Below are positions 18,404 through 27,072 of a DNA stretch of 64,000 nt, piece by piece. The translations under genes and the position numbers were made by a program. The stretch is from assembly GCF_029945925.1 (NCBI RefSeq), contig NZ_JAQSDN010000043.1, forward strand, positions 125,511-189,510, written 5' to 3'. The first letter of the stretch is position 1. Every line of letters starts with the position of its first letter. Source of the stretch: Polaromonas sp. (GTDB lineage Bacteria; Pseudomonadota; Gammaproteobacteria; Burkholderiales; Burkholderiaceae_C). The notes below the pieces were generated by a model, which was given only the letters and a program-made list of their open reading frames with translations, was not told the DNA's origin and made no database searches.

Positions 18404-19501
18404 CTAATGAGACCAAGCCCGGTCTCTCTCGATACCCGCACGCTCATAAGTGGAAATTTGATCCATCGTCAGGGCATACATGTCAGCCTTCTCTTTGTAG
18501 AAAGCGGTGTACCAGTCGCCTGTCAGCCGGATGGTTTCGGCGTAATCCAGGTTGGGCACCCATTTCAATTCGAGCAAGGCCTTATCGCAATTGAGCTTGA
18601 GCAGGCCCGCTTCGTGGAAAGGAATATCGGCAGTGACACTGTAGGCTTGGTCAGAGCTGTCGAAACCCCAACGCCCCCCTAGATCCCCCAGCAACTCGAC
18701 CACACTGCGATTTTGCTCGGCCCGCGGGCCAAAGTTGAACGCTTCGCCGTGTAACTGTGACCGCTGGTCAAGTGCCTGGCCAAGCGTCAGGTAGCCGCTC
18801 AAGGGCTCCAGCACGTGTTGCCAGGGTCGGGTAGCTTGAGGGCTGCGTATCTCCACTTTCCCCCCCTCGCTCCAAGCCCGCATGCAATCGACCACGATAC
18901 GGTCCTTTGCCCAATCGCCACCACCAATAACATTTCCCGCCCGCGCTACCGCCAGGCGAACTGGATGTTTGTCCTGAAAAAACGAATGCAGGTAGGAGTT
19001 AATAACCAGCTCCGCTGCACCTTTTGAACCACTGTAGACGTCCTTGCCGCCCAGCTTGTCGGTTTCACGATACCCCCACACCCATTCCACGTTGTCATAA
19101 CACTTGTCACTGGTGACGAGCACCGCAGCGCAGGGCTTTACCAGTTGCCGTAGCGCCTCGAGAATATTCATCGTTCCGACCACATTGGTCGATATCGTCT
19201 CTGCCGGATCAGCATAGGAGGCCGAAACAATGGCCTGGGCAGCAAGATGAAAAACAAAATCAGGCTGCTCGAGCAAGACGAGCTCCCGCATCGCAGCAAG
19301 GTCACGGATGTCTGCCTGAACATGCCTGATGCGGCCGGCCAGCGACAACTCCTCAAACATCGAAGGTTGGGTCGGCACATCTTTTGACACGCCGACCACG
19401 TCTGCGCCCAGCTTGAGCAGCCAGGCAGTCAGCCAGCTCCCCTTGAAGCCGGTATGCCCGGTAATGAGTACGCGCCGTCCGTGATAACTATTGGCAAACA
19501 T
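18404..19501 (-). CDS. rfbG: CDP-glucose 4,6-dehydratase
   Basis: An extended SDR of 365 residues starting FANSYHGRRVLITGHTGFKG, the characteristic RfbG N-terminus. The catalytic area has TSDKCYDNVEW near residue 120 and DVYSGSKGAAELV (Tyr-x3-Lys-like) near residue 145. ARAGNVIGGGDWAKDRIV and RPWQHVLEPLSGYL are further family blocks. It makes CDP-4-keto-6-deoxy-D-glucose. The ATG at 19501 overlaps the stop of rfbF by one base (TGATG), so the two genes are coupled. Confidence 0.93.
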   Translation of the reverse strand: MFANSYHGRRVLITGHTGFKGSWLTAWLLKLGADVVGVSKDVPTQPSMFEELSLAGRIRHVQADIRDLAAMRELVLLEQPDFVFHLAAQAIVSASYADPAETISTNVVGTMNILEALRQLVKPCAAVLVTSDKCYDNVEWVWGYRETDKLGGKDVYSGSKGAAELVINSYLHSFFQDKHPVRLAVARAGNVIGGGDWAKDRIVVDCMRAWSEGGKVEIRSPQATRPWQHVLEPLSGYLTLGQALDQRSQLHGEAFNFGPRAEQNRSVVELLGDLGGRWGFDSSDQAYSVTADIPFHEAGLLKLNCDKALLELKWVPNLDYAETIRLTGDWYTAFYKEKADMYALTMDQISTYERAGIERDRAWSH

Positions 19502-20277
19502 CAATTGACCTGCTTGATCCACGGAGCGTGGCCGCTGTCCCAAGCAGACTGCAAGGCATCACGGTCGCGCACGGTATCCATGCACTGCCAGTAGCCGGGA
19601 TGCTCATAGGCCATTAGCTGCCCCTCTGCGGCCAGCGTCTCCAGCGGCGCTTGCTCTAGCACTGTCGCATCGTCTGCAAGGTAATCAAAAACACCAGGCT
19701 CAAATACAAAAAAACCGCCATTGATCCAGCCTTCGCCGGACTGCGGCTTTTCCTTGAAGTCCAGCACCCTGCCGCCCCCGATGTGCAGCCCGCCAAAACG
19801 CGCGGACGGCCGCACGGCAGTCACCGTCGCCAGTTTTCCATGGCCGCGATGAAAAGCAAGCAGTGCGGTGAGATCCACATCCGACACACCGTCCCCGTAG
19901 GTCAACATGAATGTGCCGGTTGATTGAAGGTGTGATTTCAGACGCAGCAGACGCCCACCAGTCATGCTGTTCGTGCCGGTGTCTATGAGCGACACCTGCC
20001 AATCTTCGGCAGTCGGATTCGAATAATCAACCCGTCCGGTTTTCAGATGCACGGTCAAATCACTGAGCCGGGCATGGTAGTTAAGCAGGTAGTCCTTGAT
20101 CACCCCGCCCTTGTAACCCAACGCCAGAGTAAAGTCATTGAAACCATGGCGCTCATAAATTTTCATGATGTGCCAAAGCATTGGTTGCCCGCCAATTTCC
20201 ACCATGGGTTTCGGTTTGAGTTGCGTTTCCTCGCTCAACCGGGTACCCAAGCCGCCGCATAAGATAACTGTTTTCAC
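19501..20277 (-). CDS. rfbF: Glucose-1-phosphate cytidylyltransferase
   Basis: The protein begins KTVILCGGLGTRLSEET, the nucleotidyltransferase loop, and continues with KPKPMVEIGGQPMLWHIM and a LTYGDGVSDVDL metal-binding block near residue 130. These are specific to RfbF, which makes CDP-glucose from CTP and glucose-1-phosphate. The ORF extends upstream to 20331, overlapping the methyltransferase gene; the GTG at 20277 starts exactly at the conserved N-terminus and gives the expected 258-residue length. It is the first step of the CDP-sugar branch in this window. Confidence 0.93.
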   Translation of the reverse strand: MKTVILCGGLGTRLSEETQLKPKPMVEIGGQPMLWHIMKIYERHGFNDFTLALGYKGGVIKDYLLNYHARLSDLTVHLKTGRVDYSNPTAEDWQVSLIDTGTNSMTGGRLLRLKSHLQSTGTFMLTYGDGVSDVDLTALLAFHRGHGKLATVTAVRPSARFGGLHIGGGRVLDFKEKPQSGEGWINGGFFVFEPGVFDYLADDATVLEQAPLETLAAEGQLMAYEHPGYWQCMDTVRDRDALQSAWDSGHAPWIKQVN

Positions 20278-20305
20278 GCTTGTTCTGCCTGGATATATGT
20301 CTGGG

Positions 20306-20866
20306 TCATGGGACAACTCGCGGCTTTTCAAGCGTCAAGCGCAAGTCATGGATAAGGTTGGATATCAGGTAGTTGCCAATCAGGCCCACGATTTTTTTGC
20401 TCCATGCGCGCCTGACATGTATTTCGCCCACACCGGGCAGCGCAAAGTAAGGGCTGAACGGTGCCAAAACAAATTCTTCCTCGATTATCCTGAAACGCGC
20501 TTTAGTGTAATAGGGGCGCTCCTGACAGTAACTTGAATCCGGATCAAAAAACCGGAAGGTGATTTCGTGAAACCCCCGCTTGTGCGTCGGGTCTGCATGC
20601 GCGCACCAGCTGTTCCAGTAGGGAACGCTCACCATGCAGCGGCCACCCGGTGCCAGTATCCTGGATATTTCTTCCATGGCCCTCATGAAGTCGTTCAGGT
20701 GCTCAAGGACGTCATACATCTTGATTTCTTCGATGGATCCGTCTTCCCATGGCCAAGGGTACTGATTGAGGTCATGGACCACGTCAATGCCAGCCAGGTC
20801 TGCCACGTCATGATTGACGTAGCCGTTCAGGACATCCGTACCCGCACCCAGATTGACTTTCATCAT
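20306..20866 (-). CDS. Class I SAM-dependent methyltransferase (small)
   Basis: Starting at the ATG at 20866 the protein opens with MKVNLGAGTDVLNGYVNHD, a SAM-binding Rossmann start typical of short sugar-locus methyltransferases, followed by MYDVLEHLNDF and ILAPGGRCMVSVPYWNSW. The 87 residues upstream in the open frame are arginine- and proline-rich and overlap the preceding glycosyltransferase gene, so they are not likely coding. It is placed between rfbF and a GT4 gene, so methylation of a sugar in that part of the repeat unit is plausible. Substrate unknown. Confidence 0.78.
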   Translation of the reverse strand: MMKVNLGAGTDVLNGYVNHDVADLAGIDVVHDLNQYPWPWEDGSIEEIKMYDVLEHLNDFMRAMEEISRILAPGGRCMVSVPYWNSWCAHADPTHKRGFHEITFRFFDPDSSYCQERPYYTKARFRIIEEEFVLAPFSPYFALPGVGEIHVRRAWSKKIVGLIGNYLISNLIHDLRLTLEKPRVVP

Positions 20867-20870
20867 CAAG

Positions 20871-22076
20871 TCATCCACCTGAAACCAGCAGCAGGCGATG
20901 GAATTTCCTGGCCATGGCCTGTCCGCTGTGTTTGCTGATATGCAGCCGGGCCCTTGCCGCCCGGCGCTGCGTTTCTTCCCGATTCGACATGATCTCAACC
21001 AGCGCTTCGGCAATTTCGTCTGGCGCCTCCGGCTGGACGAGCGTAGCGATGTCGGTCGAGACAAACTCGGGCACCGCGCCCACCCGCGTCGCCATGACGG
21101 GTGTTCCGGCAGACATGGCTTCGGCAATCGTCAAGCCAAAGCCTTCAAAATCTTTGGTGAGCATGGCCAGAAGGTCAAACTGGCGCATCAGCGCGCCGAC
21201 GCCCCCTTCGACGTAGCCCGCAAACCGAACCCTGGAGGCTACCCCGATTTTTTGGGCCATGGCTTCAAGCCGCTGCTGTTCAGCCGTTTCACCGCTTCCG
21301 ACAAAGACCACCACGACTTTTGCCAGTGCCGCAACCGGCAACTCACCTAACGCCAACACCAGGTCTTCCTGCCCCTTGTAGCGCTCCAGGCGGCCCACCA
21401 TGCCGACTACAAACGCATCGCCCGCAATGCCCAGGCTGGCTCGCAAGTTCGGGGCTGCCTCTTCGTTTGCGGGCGCAAGGTCAACGCCGTTATGGATGAC
21501 GCGAATGGGATTGCGCACGGTAAAAAACCCCCGTTGCTCGATCAAGGTTTCGCGGGTCGCGCGGGATACGGCCACCAAGTCCGTGGCCCATCGCTGCACA
21601 CCGATGTCAATCAGGGATTCAACGTTGTAGCGCAGCGCAGCGCGCGCAATGGCGCAATGGTGGATCAGCAACATTCTTGTGCGAATGCCTGCCGCGGCGC
21701 CCGCCCAGACGGCCGCCAAGCTGCCCCAGGCGCCCGGGTAACCACCGTTGTCCACCAGCAATGCATCAAAGATGCCATTTCGACTGAAAACGTCCTGCGC
21801 CCGACGCTTCATCAGCCAGAAGCGCAAGGGTAGCGAAAAATGCCGGATCACCCTGGTCAACACCGACAAACCGGTGTTGGCACCCTCGGGAAAGGACACC
21901 AATGTCACGGCCGGAATTTTACTCAGCGCGCGCGCGATGCGCGCCACACCCTGGTTGCCGGCATTGGAGAAGATCACGAACCGGTCATTGGCGTCCGGCC
22001 AGTTTTGCAACAACGTCAGCAGGTGGGTGTCCACCCCCCCCCATGAATCCTGCTCCCACCAGATGGCGATTCTCAT
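20871..22076 (-). CDS. Family 4 glycosyltransferase
   Basis: A GT-B fold protein of 401 residues. The N-terminal [12 protein letters not shown] region and the C-terminal [21 protein letters not shown] (near residue 220) are the GT4 family halves. The [20 protein letters not shown] block near residue 308 holds the E-x7-E nucleotide-sugar contact. The start overlaps the acyltransferase gene by ATGA. It should be a retaining transferase building the repeat unit at the cytoplasmic side. Donor and acceptor are unknown. Confidence 0.9.
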   Translation of the reverse strand: MRIAIWWEQDSWGGVDTHLLTLLQNWPDANDRFVIFSNAGNQGVARIARALSKIPAVTLVSFPEGANTGLSVLTRVIRHFSLPLRFWLMKRRAQDVFSRNGIFDALLVDNGGYPGAWGSLAAVWAGAAAGIRTRMLLIHHCAIARAALRYNVESLIDIGVQRWATDLVAVSRATRETLIEQRGFFTVRNPIRVIHNGVDLAPANEEAAPNLRASLGIAGDAFVVGMVGRLERYKGQEDLVLALGELPVAALAKVVVVFVGSGETAEQQRLEAMAQKIGVASRVRFAGYVEGGVGALMRQFDLLAMLTKDFEGFGLTIAEAMSAGTPVMATRVGAVPEFVSTDIATLVQPEAPDEIAEALVEIMSNREETQRRAARARLHISKHSGQAMARKFHRLLLVSGG

Positions 22077-22744
22077 GCCTGCACTCCGGCTTCAGGCAAC
22101 CGGCTTCCGATTTTTTTAGCCGGCACGCCGCCGACGATTTCATAGGGCATCACATCTCGCACCACTACGGCATGGGCGCCAATGATCGCGCCCTTGCCCA
22201 CAACGACGCCCCGCAAAATGGTTGCATTGGCCCCTATCCAGACATCATCACCCACTTGAATGGCCAAAGGCCTCTCACCCTGATGCATCATGGGCACTGA
22301 AAGATCTGAGTATTCGTGGTCGGCGGTGCGAAACGAAACATTGTCCGCAATCATCACATTGGCACCCAGAGTGAGGTCACAGGTCAGCCCGAAAATCACG
22401 CCGCCATTGATGCTGCACCCGTCACCAATCGTCAGGCGGCCACGACCCCGGATGCTGACGCGCGGGTAAAACACAACACCGCTACCTATATTCACAACCA
22501 GTGCTTCCCGAAAATCCGGGTCGAATTCCGGCGTCCCGACAAAGCGCGCATCTTCGCCAAGCCGCTCAAAATAATGGCCAAACCGCAGGACGGTCCACAC
22601 CGTCACCCGCATGACCCGTAGCGAATACAGGAGGTGCTCTACACGCTGGGAGCGACTGCTCACGCCAACGCGCAGGGCCACGACCAGCTTGATGAGCGCA
22701 TTGGAAAGGGATTTCACAAGCTGGTTCCGTGCCTCAAAGCCCAA
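22073..22744 (-). CDS. Hexapeptide-repeat (left-handed beta-helix) acyltransferase
   Basis: Residues about 85-215 contain the hexapeptide pattern ([46 protein letters not shown]) and end with the [11 protein letters not shown] motif of WcaF/NodL-type acetyltransferases. It likely O- or N-acetylates a sugar using acetyl-CoA. The start is uncertain: TTG at 22744 with AGGA upstream, or GTG at 22717. Either overlaps or abuts the preceding methyltransferase gene. The N-terminal 80 residues lack the repeat and are of unknown role. Confidence 0.8.
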   Translation of the reverse strand: MGFEARNQLVKSLSNALIKLVVALRVGVSSRSQRVEHLLYSLRVMRVTVWTVLRFGHYFERLGEDARFVGTPEFDPDFREALVVNIGSGVVFYPRVSIRGRGRLTIGDGCSINGGVIFGLTCDLTLGANVMIADNVSFRTADHEYSDLSVPMMHQGERPLAIQVGDDVWIGANATILRGVVVGKGAIIGAHAVVVRDVMPYEIVGGVPAKKIGSRLPEAGVQA

Positions 22745-23672
22745 ACGACTCGCGAATCCTCAGCCACTCGCCCATGTCTTCAGTAGGCGAGGGACGAGAC
22801 GACTTTTGTGCGTCACATTCGACAACCTTCTCGGCGATGAGCACTTGGTGATCCCTGAGGTGCGGAAGGTAACGGAACAAGGCCTTGCGGACCATGCCCT
22901 TGAAGCCTTTGTAGCGGCTCTGCCTGTAAACCTGACCATTGGCATCGAAGTAATAATCGCCCTGCTCGCGCTCGAAGTACTGGTGCTCCTGCAGCGTGAA
23001 CCCGCAATACTCCAGGAAGAAAGCCAGCTCGCCCCGCGACAGCTCCTTGAAGTGCGGACGCCAGTCGCCACGGTAAAAAAGGTGGGAACGGACTGGCGGT
23101 ATGTTGGGGCTCTCACCGCGCCTGAGCATGGGCACGATATAACCCAGCGCGGTGATGTTGTCGGTCGTGATGATCAGCTTGCCACCCATGCGAAGCGACT
23201 TGTTGATCCTGTCCAGGCAATCGATGGGATTCACCAGATGCTCGATCACGTCCAGGAAGATGCAGCAATCGACACCCGAGAAAGGCCATTCCCGGACGGC
23301 CTTGGGCTGGATGAATTCCGGGTCAAGCTCCGTCTCGAAAAGCGTGCCGCCCAGCTTTTCCATCTCGGTTTTGTATTCAGCGGAAAAACCAAGGCCTATG
23401 CCGATGTATGCCACGCCCTGGCCAAAAAAGTGCCGGATGATCTTGATAAAGCTCCCGGGGTAGGAGCCGATGTCCATGACCGACCGAAGCTTGCCCTGGC
23501 TTGCCAGCGTCTCCAGATAGCCCAAGACGTGCCAGTAACGGACCAGGCTGACGAGGACGCTGTGCTTGCCCCGCACATCCTTCTGGTGGGTGTCTTCGTT
23601 AAGCTCCCAAGGGAAAGGCGCGTACGCCGCGGCAAACTGCCTGAAAGATTCGATGCTGGTGCTGGTTTTCAT
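22734..23672 (-). CDS. Class I SAM-dependent methyltransferase
   Basis: The SAM motif [16 protein letters not shown] is near residue 65, followed by a [13 protein letters not shown] block near residue 130 and [14 protein letters not shown] near residue 155. The C-terminal third ([15 protein letters not shown] and onward) is basic and not assigned to a domain. It is the most upstream gene of its coupled operon (the next upstream gene lies beyond a 278-base gap with a repeat and a hairpin), so a promoter probably sits in that gap. Likely a sugar O-methyltransferase; substrate unknown. Confidence 0.78.
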   Translation of the reverse strand: MKTSTSIESFRQFAAAYAPFPWELNEDTHQKDVRGKHSVLVSLVRYWHVLGYLETLASQGKLRSVMDIGSYPGSFIKIIRHFFGQGVAYIGIGLGFSAEYKTEMEKLGGTLFETELDPEFIQPKAVREWPFSGVDCCIFLDVIEHLVNPIDCLDRINKSLRMGGKLIITTDNITALGYIVPMLRRGESPNIPPVRSHLFYRGDWRPHFKELSRGELAFFLEYCGFTLQEHQYFEREQGDYYFDANGQVYRQSRYKGFKGMVRKALFRYLPHLRDHQVLIAEKVVECDAQKSSRPSPTEDMGEWLRIRESFGL

Positions 23673-23742
23673 GTTTACTTGAGCTTACCCGTCAACGCGC
23701 CATGGCCACAGGAACCATTCACCTCATTTACCAGCCGGATAA

Positions 23743-23797
23743 ATGCTATGAAATTAGTAGCTATCTGCACCCGATTCTAAAGGGCTACAGGTCTTTT
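23743..23797. repeat. Short intergenic repeat, copy 1
   Basis: A stretch reading TGCTATGAAATTAGTAGC, then a variable middle and AGGGCTACAGGTCT near a T-run. A second, diverged and inverted copy lies at 52846-52895. I associate elements with TAGCTnnT cores and GGGCTAnAGG ends with intergenic regions of Comamonadaceae. Assignment to that family is from memory and not verified. Confidence 0.5.
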
Positions 23798-23814
23798 TTA
23801 TGCTTAAAAAACCG

Positions 23815-23839
23815 TTTTCAGGGCCTAGGAGGCCCAAAA
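23815..23839. terminator. Possible bidirectional intrinsic hairpin between transcription units
   Basis: An inverted repeat with stem GGGCC/GGCCC and a five-base loop, flanked by TTTT on the left and AAAA on the right. It lies in the 278-base gap downstream of the KdsB-like gene and upstream of a methyltransferase gene, both on the minus strand. A further T-run follows on the minus strand about ten bases after the stem. The location fits a boundary between operons; terminator activity is not proven. Confidence 0.35.
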
Positions 23840-23950
23840 TCGCCGTTCCAGTGGCTTTTGGGCAGCCTTCTAAAGACCTGCAGCCGCGGGAAGCGCCGGA
23901 AAAGGCGCATCGCCCACAACAAACTCAACGGGGAACCGACAAGACGACCG

Positions 23951-24703
23951 TCAGCCCACGGCCTTGGACTTCATGATCTGCTCCACTCGGGCAAGGTCGT
24001 CCGGCGTGTCCACTGAATAGGAGCTGTGGCTGGTGGGAATCATCTTGACCTTCATTCCGTGCTCCAGCACGCGCATCATGTCCACCGACTCAGCAACCTC
24101 CAGGGGCGTCGGCATCATGCGGGTGTACTCCAGCAGGAAGTCCCGGCGAAACGGAATGATGCAGACCTGCTTGTGCATGGGCACCACCTCCACTTTGGCA
24201 CGGGTGGGGATGGGCTCGCGCGAGAAATAGATCGCGTTGCCCTGCAGGTCGCAAACCACCTTGATGCAGTTGCGGTCCTCGAACTCCTTGGCGGACTCAA
24301 TCGTGCCGAGCAAATTGACAACCTTGATGGCCGGATCCGACAGCATGGGACTGACGGCCTCGGAAATCATGTCCGGGTGCGTCATGGGCTCATCGCCCTG
24401 CACCATCACCACGATGTCATAGGTCACGCCATCTTCCTTTTCCAGCACCTCCAGCGCCTCGGCACAGCGGTCCGATGCCCGCTCGTGGTGGCTACCGGTC
24501 ATGATGGCCCGTCCGCCTATGCTCCGAACGTAGTCAGCGATTTCCTGGTCACAAGTCGCCACAGCCGTCACCGTCAGCAGCGGGTTCTTGGCCACCCTTT
24601 CGTAAACATGACCAATCATGGGCTTCCCTAGCAATGTTGCCATGGGCTTGCCCGGAAACCGGCTGCTGCCCATGCGGGCGGGGATAAGAGCAACGATATT
24701 CAC
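23951..24703 (-). CDS. KdsB-like CMP-sugar-acid cytidylyltransferase
   Basis: The protein opens NIVALIPARMGSSRFPGKP, the CTP-binding loop of 3-deoxy-manno-octulosonate cytidylyltransferases and acylneuraminate cytidylyltransferases. SHHERASDRCAEAL near residue 75 and MVQGDEPMTHPDMI near residue 100 fit the KdsB branch. The start is GTG with a strong AAGGAGT ribosome site. Just upstream are an HpcH-type aldolase and a HAD phosphatase. This suggests activation of a locally made ulosonic acid (Kdo or another 2-keto-3-deoxy sugar acid) as its CMP derivative. It may be a duplicate of the housekeeping KdsB. Confidence 0.82.
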   Translation of the reverse strand: MNIVALIPARMGSSRFPGKPMATLLGKPMIGHVYERVAKNPLLTVTAVATCDQEIADYVRSIGGRAIMTGSHHERASDRCAEALEVLEKEDGVTYDIVVMVQGDEPMTHPDMISEAVSPMLSDPAIKVVNLLGTIESAKEFEDRNCIKVVCDLQGNAIYFSREPIPTRAKVEVVPMHKQVCIIPFRRDFLLEYTRMMPTPLEVAESVDMMRVLEHGMKVKMIPTSHSSYSVDTPDDLARVEQIMKSKAVG

Positions 24704-24751
24704 ACGAACTCCTTCATTGGAAAATCAAATACAGGCAGAAAGAAACAAGTC

Positions 24752-25519
24752 TCATGCGCCCACCTTGGGCCGGGTGACTGCCTGATTAAACATGACAGCA
24801 TCGATCGAATAAGCCAGAAACCGGTAGCCTTCCGAGATTCGCTGGTTCAGTTGTTCTGCAGACGGGGCAACCACATGGATGCCGCAGGGGACCTTGCGCG
24901 CCAGCGCCAACTTGAGAATTTTCGCCATGGCGGACAAAAAATCAGGATGGTCAAATTGCGCCGTCAACCCCATGGAAGCAGACAGGTCGTAAGGCCCGAT
25001 CAGCACCGCATCCAATCCGTCCACATCGAGAATCGATTCCAGGTTGTCAACCGCCCGGCCGTGTTCGAGCATCGCCACCAGCAAAGGCGCCTGAGCTTCC
25101 TCCCGGTAGGCTTCAAAGTGCTTGCCGAAAAGGTTGGCGCGCGAGAAACCCACGCCTCGCGTACCTGCGGGCGGCCAGCGACAGGCGTCACGCACCGCCG
25201 CGAGTTGCCCCGCAGTTTCGATCATGGGCACAATCACGCCGCCGGCACCTGAATCAAGAGCCTGCTTGCAATCCTTGGCATGCCCATGCGCCAGACGCAC
25301 CATCGGCAAGGTGCCCCCCAGCTCCAGCGCTCGAAACAGATCGGGCAGCTGGTGCGCAGATACCGGTCCATGCTCCATATCAACAGCCACCCAGTCATAG
25401 CCGGCCTGCCCCATGATCTCGGCCACCGAAGTATCGGGAATTTGCATCCAACTGCCGATGGAGTGATCACCTTGGCGCAGGCGGCTCCGGATTTCCCGGA
25501 TGGCATTCAGTTTATTCAT
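24752..25519 (-). CDS. HpcH/HpaI-type pyruvate-dependent class II aldolase
   Basis: The 255-residue sequence has the family landmarks GSWMQIPDTSVAEIMGQAGYDWVAVD split across the first 50 residues, with MEHGP following, and GVIVPMIETAGQL near residue 95 carrying a metal-binding Glu. It continues with AVLIGPYDLSASMG near residue 172 with the metal Asp. These enzymes reversibly join pyruvate to aldehydes to give 4-hydroxy-2-keto acids. In a polysaccharide locus beside a KdsB-like enzyme, synthesis of a 2-keto-3-deoxy sugar acid is a reasonable reading, but breakdown of one is also possible. It overlaps the HAD gene by 8 bases. Confidence 0.83.
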   Translation of the reverse strand: MNKLNAIREIRSRLRQGDHSIGSWMQIPDTSVAEIMGQAGYDWVAVDMEHGPVSAHQLPDLFRALELGGTLPMVRLAHGHAKDCKQALDSGAGGVIVPMIETAGQLAAVRDACRWPPAGTRGVGFSRANLFGKHFEAYREEAQAPLLVAMLEHGRAVDNLESILDVDGLDAVLIGPYDLSASMGLTAQFDHPDFLSAMAKILKLALARKVPCGIHVVAPSAEQLNQRISEGYRFLAYSIDAVMFNQAVTRPKVGA

Positions 25520-26186
25520 GATTTAACTTGTCAAATGTTGGCCCGGAATAGCGCGCTTGCAAAGATCGGTTCAGCCCGGTGCGCCTGAGCAGAAATGAAA
25601 CCCCGTTGGCGTCAGCCGCTTCAAGATCGGTTTCAGAGTCCCCGATCATCAAGGCCTGCCCCGACGGGCATTTTAGATGCTGTAGAACACGACTGATGGC
25701 CTCTGTTTTAGGCGTTGGGGCACCGTAAACCTCCCGAAAGCAGTGGGCGATCTCGAGCGCTCTCAATATCTGTTCAATTTCCTGCTGGGGTGTAGCGGTG
25801 ACCAGCACAAAATACTGAGAGGCATGCCTCGCCAGCAAATACTCACGTACTCCGGGAACCCAGGCCGCATCAATCACCGCTTGCTGCACCAGGCTCGAGA
25901 ACCTGTCACAGAAATGCTGGATATTGGCTGCGGTAGCCGTTTCGCCAGCCCACTCAAGATAGATGGGCATCTTCTTGTAGCGGGAAACCCCACCATGCGC
26001 CTCGTGGTGTTGCCTGACACGATCGGCCACCTCCTGCCCATAAGGCAGAAAGAGCTGCTCAAAACCGACCGTCTTGACCGCAACCGAATCCTTGATGACC
26101 CCATCGAAGTCCCAGAAAACAATTCGCATTGCCGACAACACGTGATCATTCGGCACGATGCCGGCTTCTAGGCGATTCGGGATCAT
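25512..26186 (-). CDS. HAD-superfamily phosphatase
   Basis: HAD motifs are in order: FWDFDGVIKDS (nucleophile Asp) near residue 25, LVTATPQQE (motif II Thr) near residue 125, and LMIGDSETDLEAA (motif IV) near residue 180. A helical cap domain sits between motifs I and II, as in phosphoglycolate-phosphatase-like enzymes. The ATG at 26186 overlaps the FkbM gene stop by ATGA; an internal ATG at 26129 starts at motif I. Position between an aldolase and methyltransferases suggests dephosphorylation of a sugar or sugar-acid phosphate, analogous to KdsC in Kdo synthesis. Confidence 0.82.
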   Translation of the reverse strand: MIPNRLEAGIVPNDHVLSAMRIVFWDFDGVIKDSVAVKTVGFEQLFLPYGQEVADRVRQHHEAHGGVSRYKKMPIYLEWAGETATAANIQHFCDRFSSLVQQAVIDAAWVPGVREYLLARHASQYFVLVTATPQQEIEQILRALEIAHCFREVYGAPTPKTEAISRVLQHLKCPSGQALMIGDSETDLEAADANGVSFLLRRTGLNRSLQARYSGPTFDKLNHE

Positions 26187-27034
26187 CTTGTCGCCGCGCG
26201 GCGCCATATCTGGTTGAACACAGGAGTTCCGGCGGACATTTCAGAATGGCGTTTTTCGATCAATTCCAAACCGCATTCACTGAGATATCTGAATGAATCT
26301 ACTGACTGCTCCGTAAATTCCTCGTTGATCTCAATCAATACGCCCTTAACCTTAGCCAGGACGTCGAAACCACCCTTGAGAATCAGATGCTCGATGCCAT
26401 CCACATCCATCTTGATGTAGTCCGGCTGCGCAAGTTCAAGACGCTTGACCGCGTCATCCATAGAGAGCCCCAAGGTCCGAAACTCAAACACTTTGATCAA
26501 CGGTTTGTTGTCATACGAATACGACTCCCCGAAGGTAGACAGCGCTCCGCCCCAATCAGTCATCGACATGTTCAAGGTGCTTGTAGCAAGTCGGTCCGCA
26601 AGAGGTAACGGCATCATGGTGACCTTGCCTGTAAGGTCATTCAGAAAAATATTCCTTGCAAGCAGCTCCAGATTGAATACCGATGGCTCGAACGCAAATA
26701 CCGTGCAGCCTCTGGCCTTTGCCGCATAACAGGAGTAAAGCCCTACGTTCGCGCCAATATCCCAAACTACTGACCCCTGCTCCATGCGGTCTATCCACTG
26801 GAGAGTTTCGGGCTCCTTGGTTGAAAAGGTTTCTATCCGGAAGTGGTTCATGCTGTTCGGTACAGCAAAAGTAAGTTCAATGCCATTGTGCTGTGTTGTA
26901 GCGGTCCTGCTCAAGGCAGTACTCAACACCTGCTCCAACAAATAGCGACCGACCTCTGTTTTGACAGCGGTATCCATGGCGAACCTGATGGCAGACTTGA
27001 CGAAGTTCTTAATTGCTTTTATCACTTGTTCCAA
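26183..27034 (-). CDS. FkbM family methyltransferase
   Basis: The FkbM domain is well formed: SVVWDIGANVGLYSCYAA near residue 90 binds SAM, VFAFEPSVFNLELL follows, and YIKMDVDGIEHLILKGG near residue 205 is the family signature. These enzymes usually O-methylate sugars. The gene lies upstream of the HAD phosphatase with an ATGA overlap. A short gap of about 38 bases separates it from another methyltransferase gene. Substrate not determinable. Confidence 0.87.
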   Translation of the reverse strand: MEQVIKAIKNFVKSAIRFAMDTAVKTEVGRYLLEQVLSTALSRTATTQHNGIELTFAVPNSMNHFRIETFSTKEPETLQWIDRMEQGSVVWDIGANVGLYSCYAAKARGCTVFAFEPSVFNLELLARNIFLNDLTGKVTMMPLPLADRLATSTLNMSMTDWGGALSTFGESYSYDNKPLIKVFEFRTLGLSMDDAVKRLELAQPDYIKMDVDGIEHLILKGGFDVLAKVKGVLIEINEEFTEQSVDSFRYLSECGLELIEKRHSEMSAGTPVFNQIWRRAATR

Positions 27035-27072
27035 TTCTTGCGTGTTTTAACTATGGGCAGCCAGTACCAATC

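Noticed and set aside
22611..23780. 389-aa plus-strand ORF
   Set aside because: Antisense to the methyltransferase at 22734-23672; no domain and no ribosome site seen.
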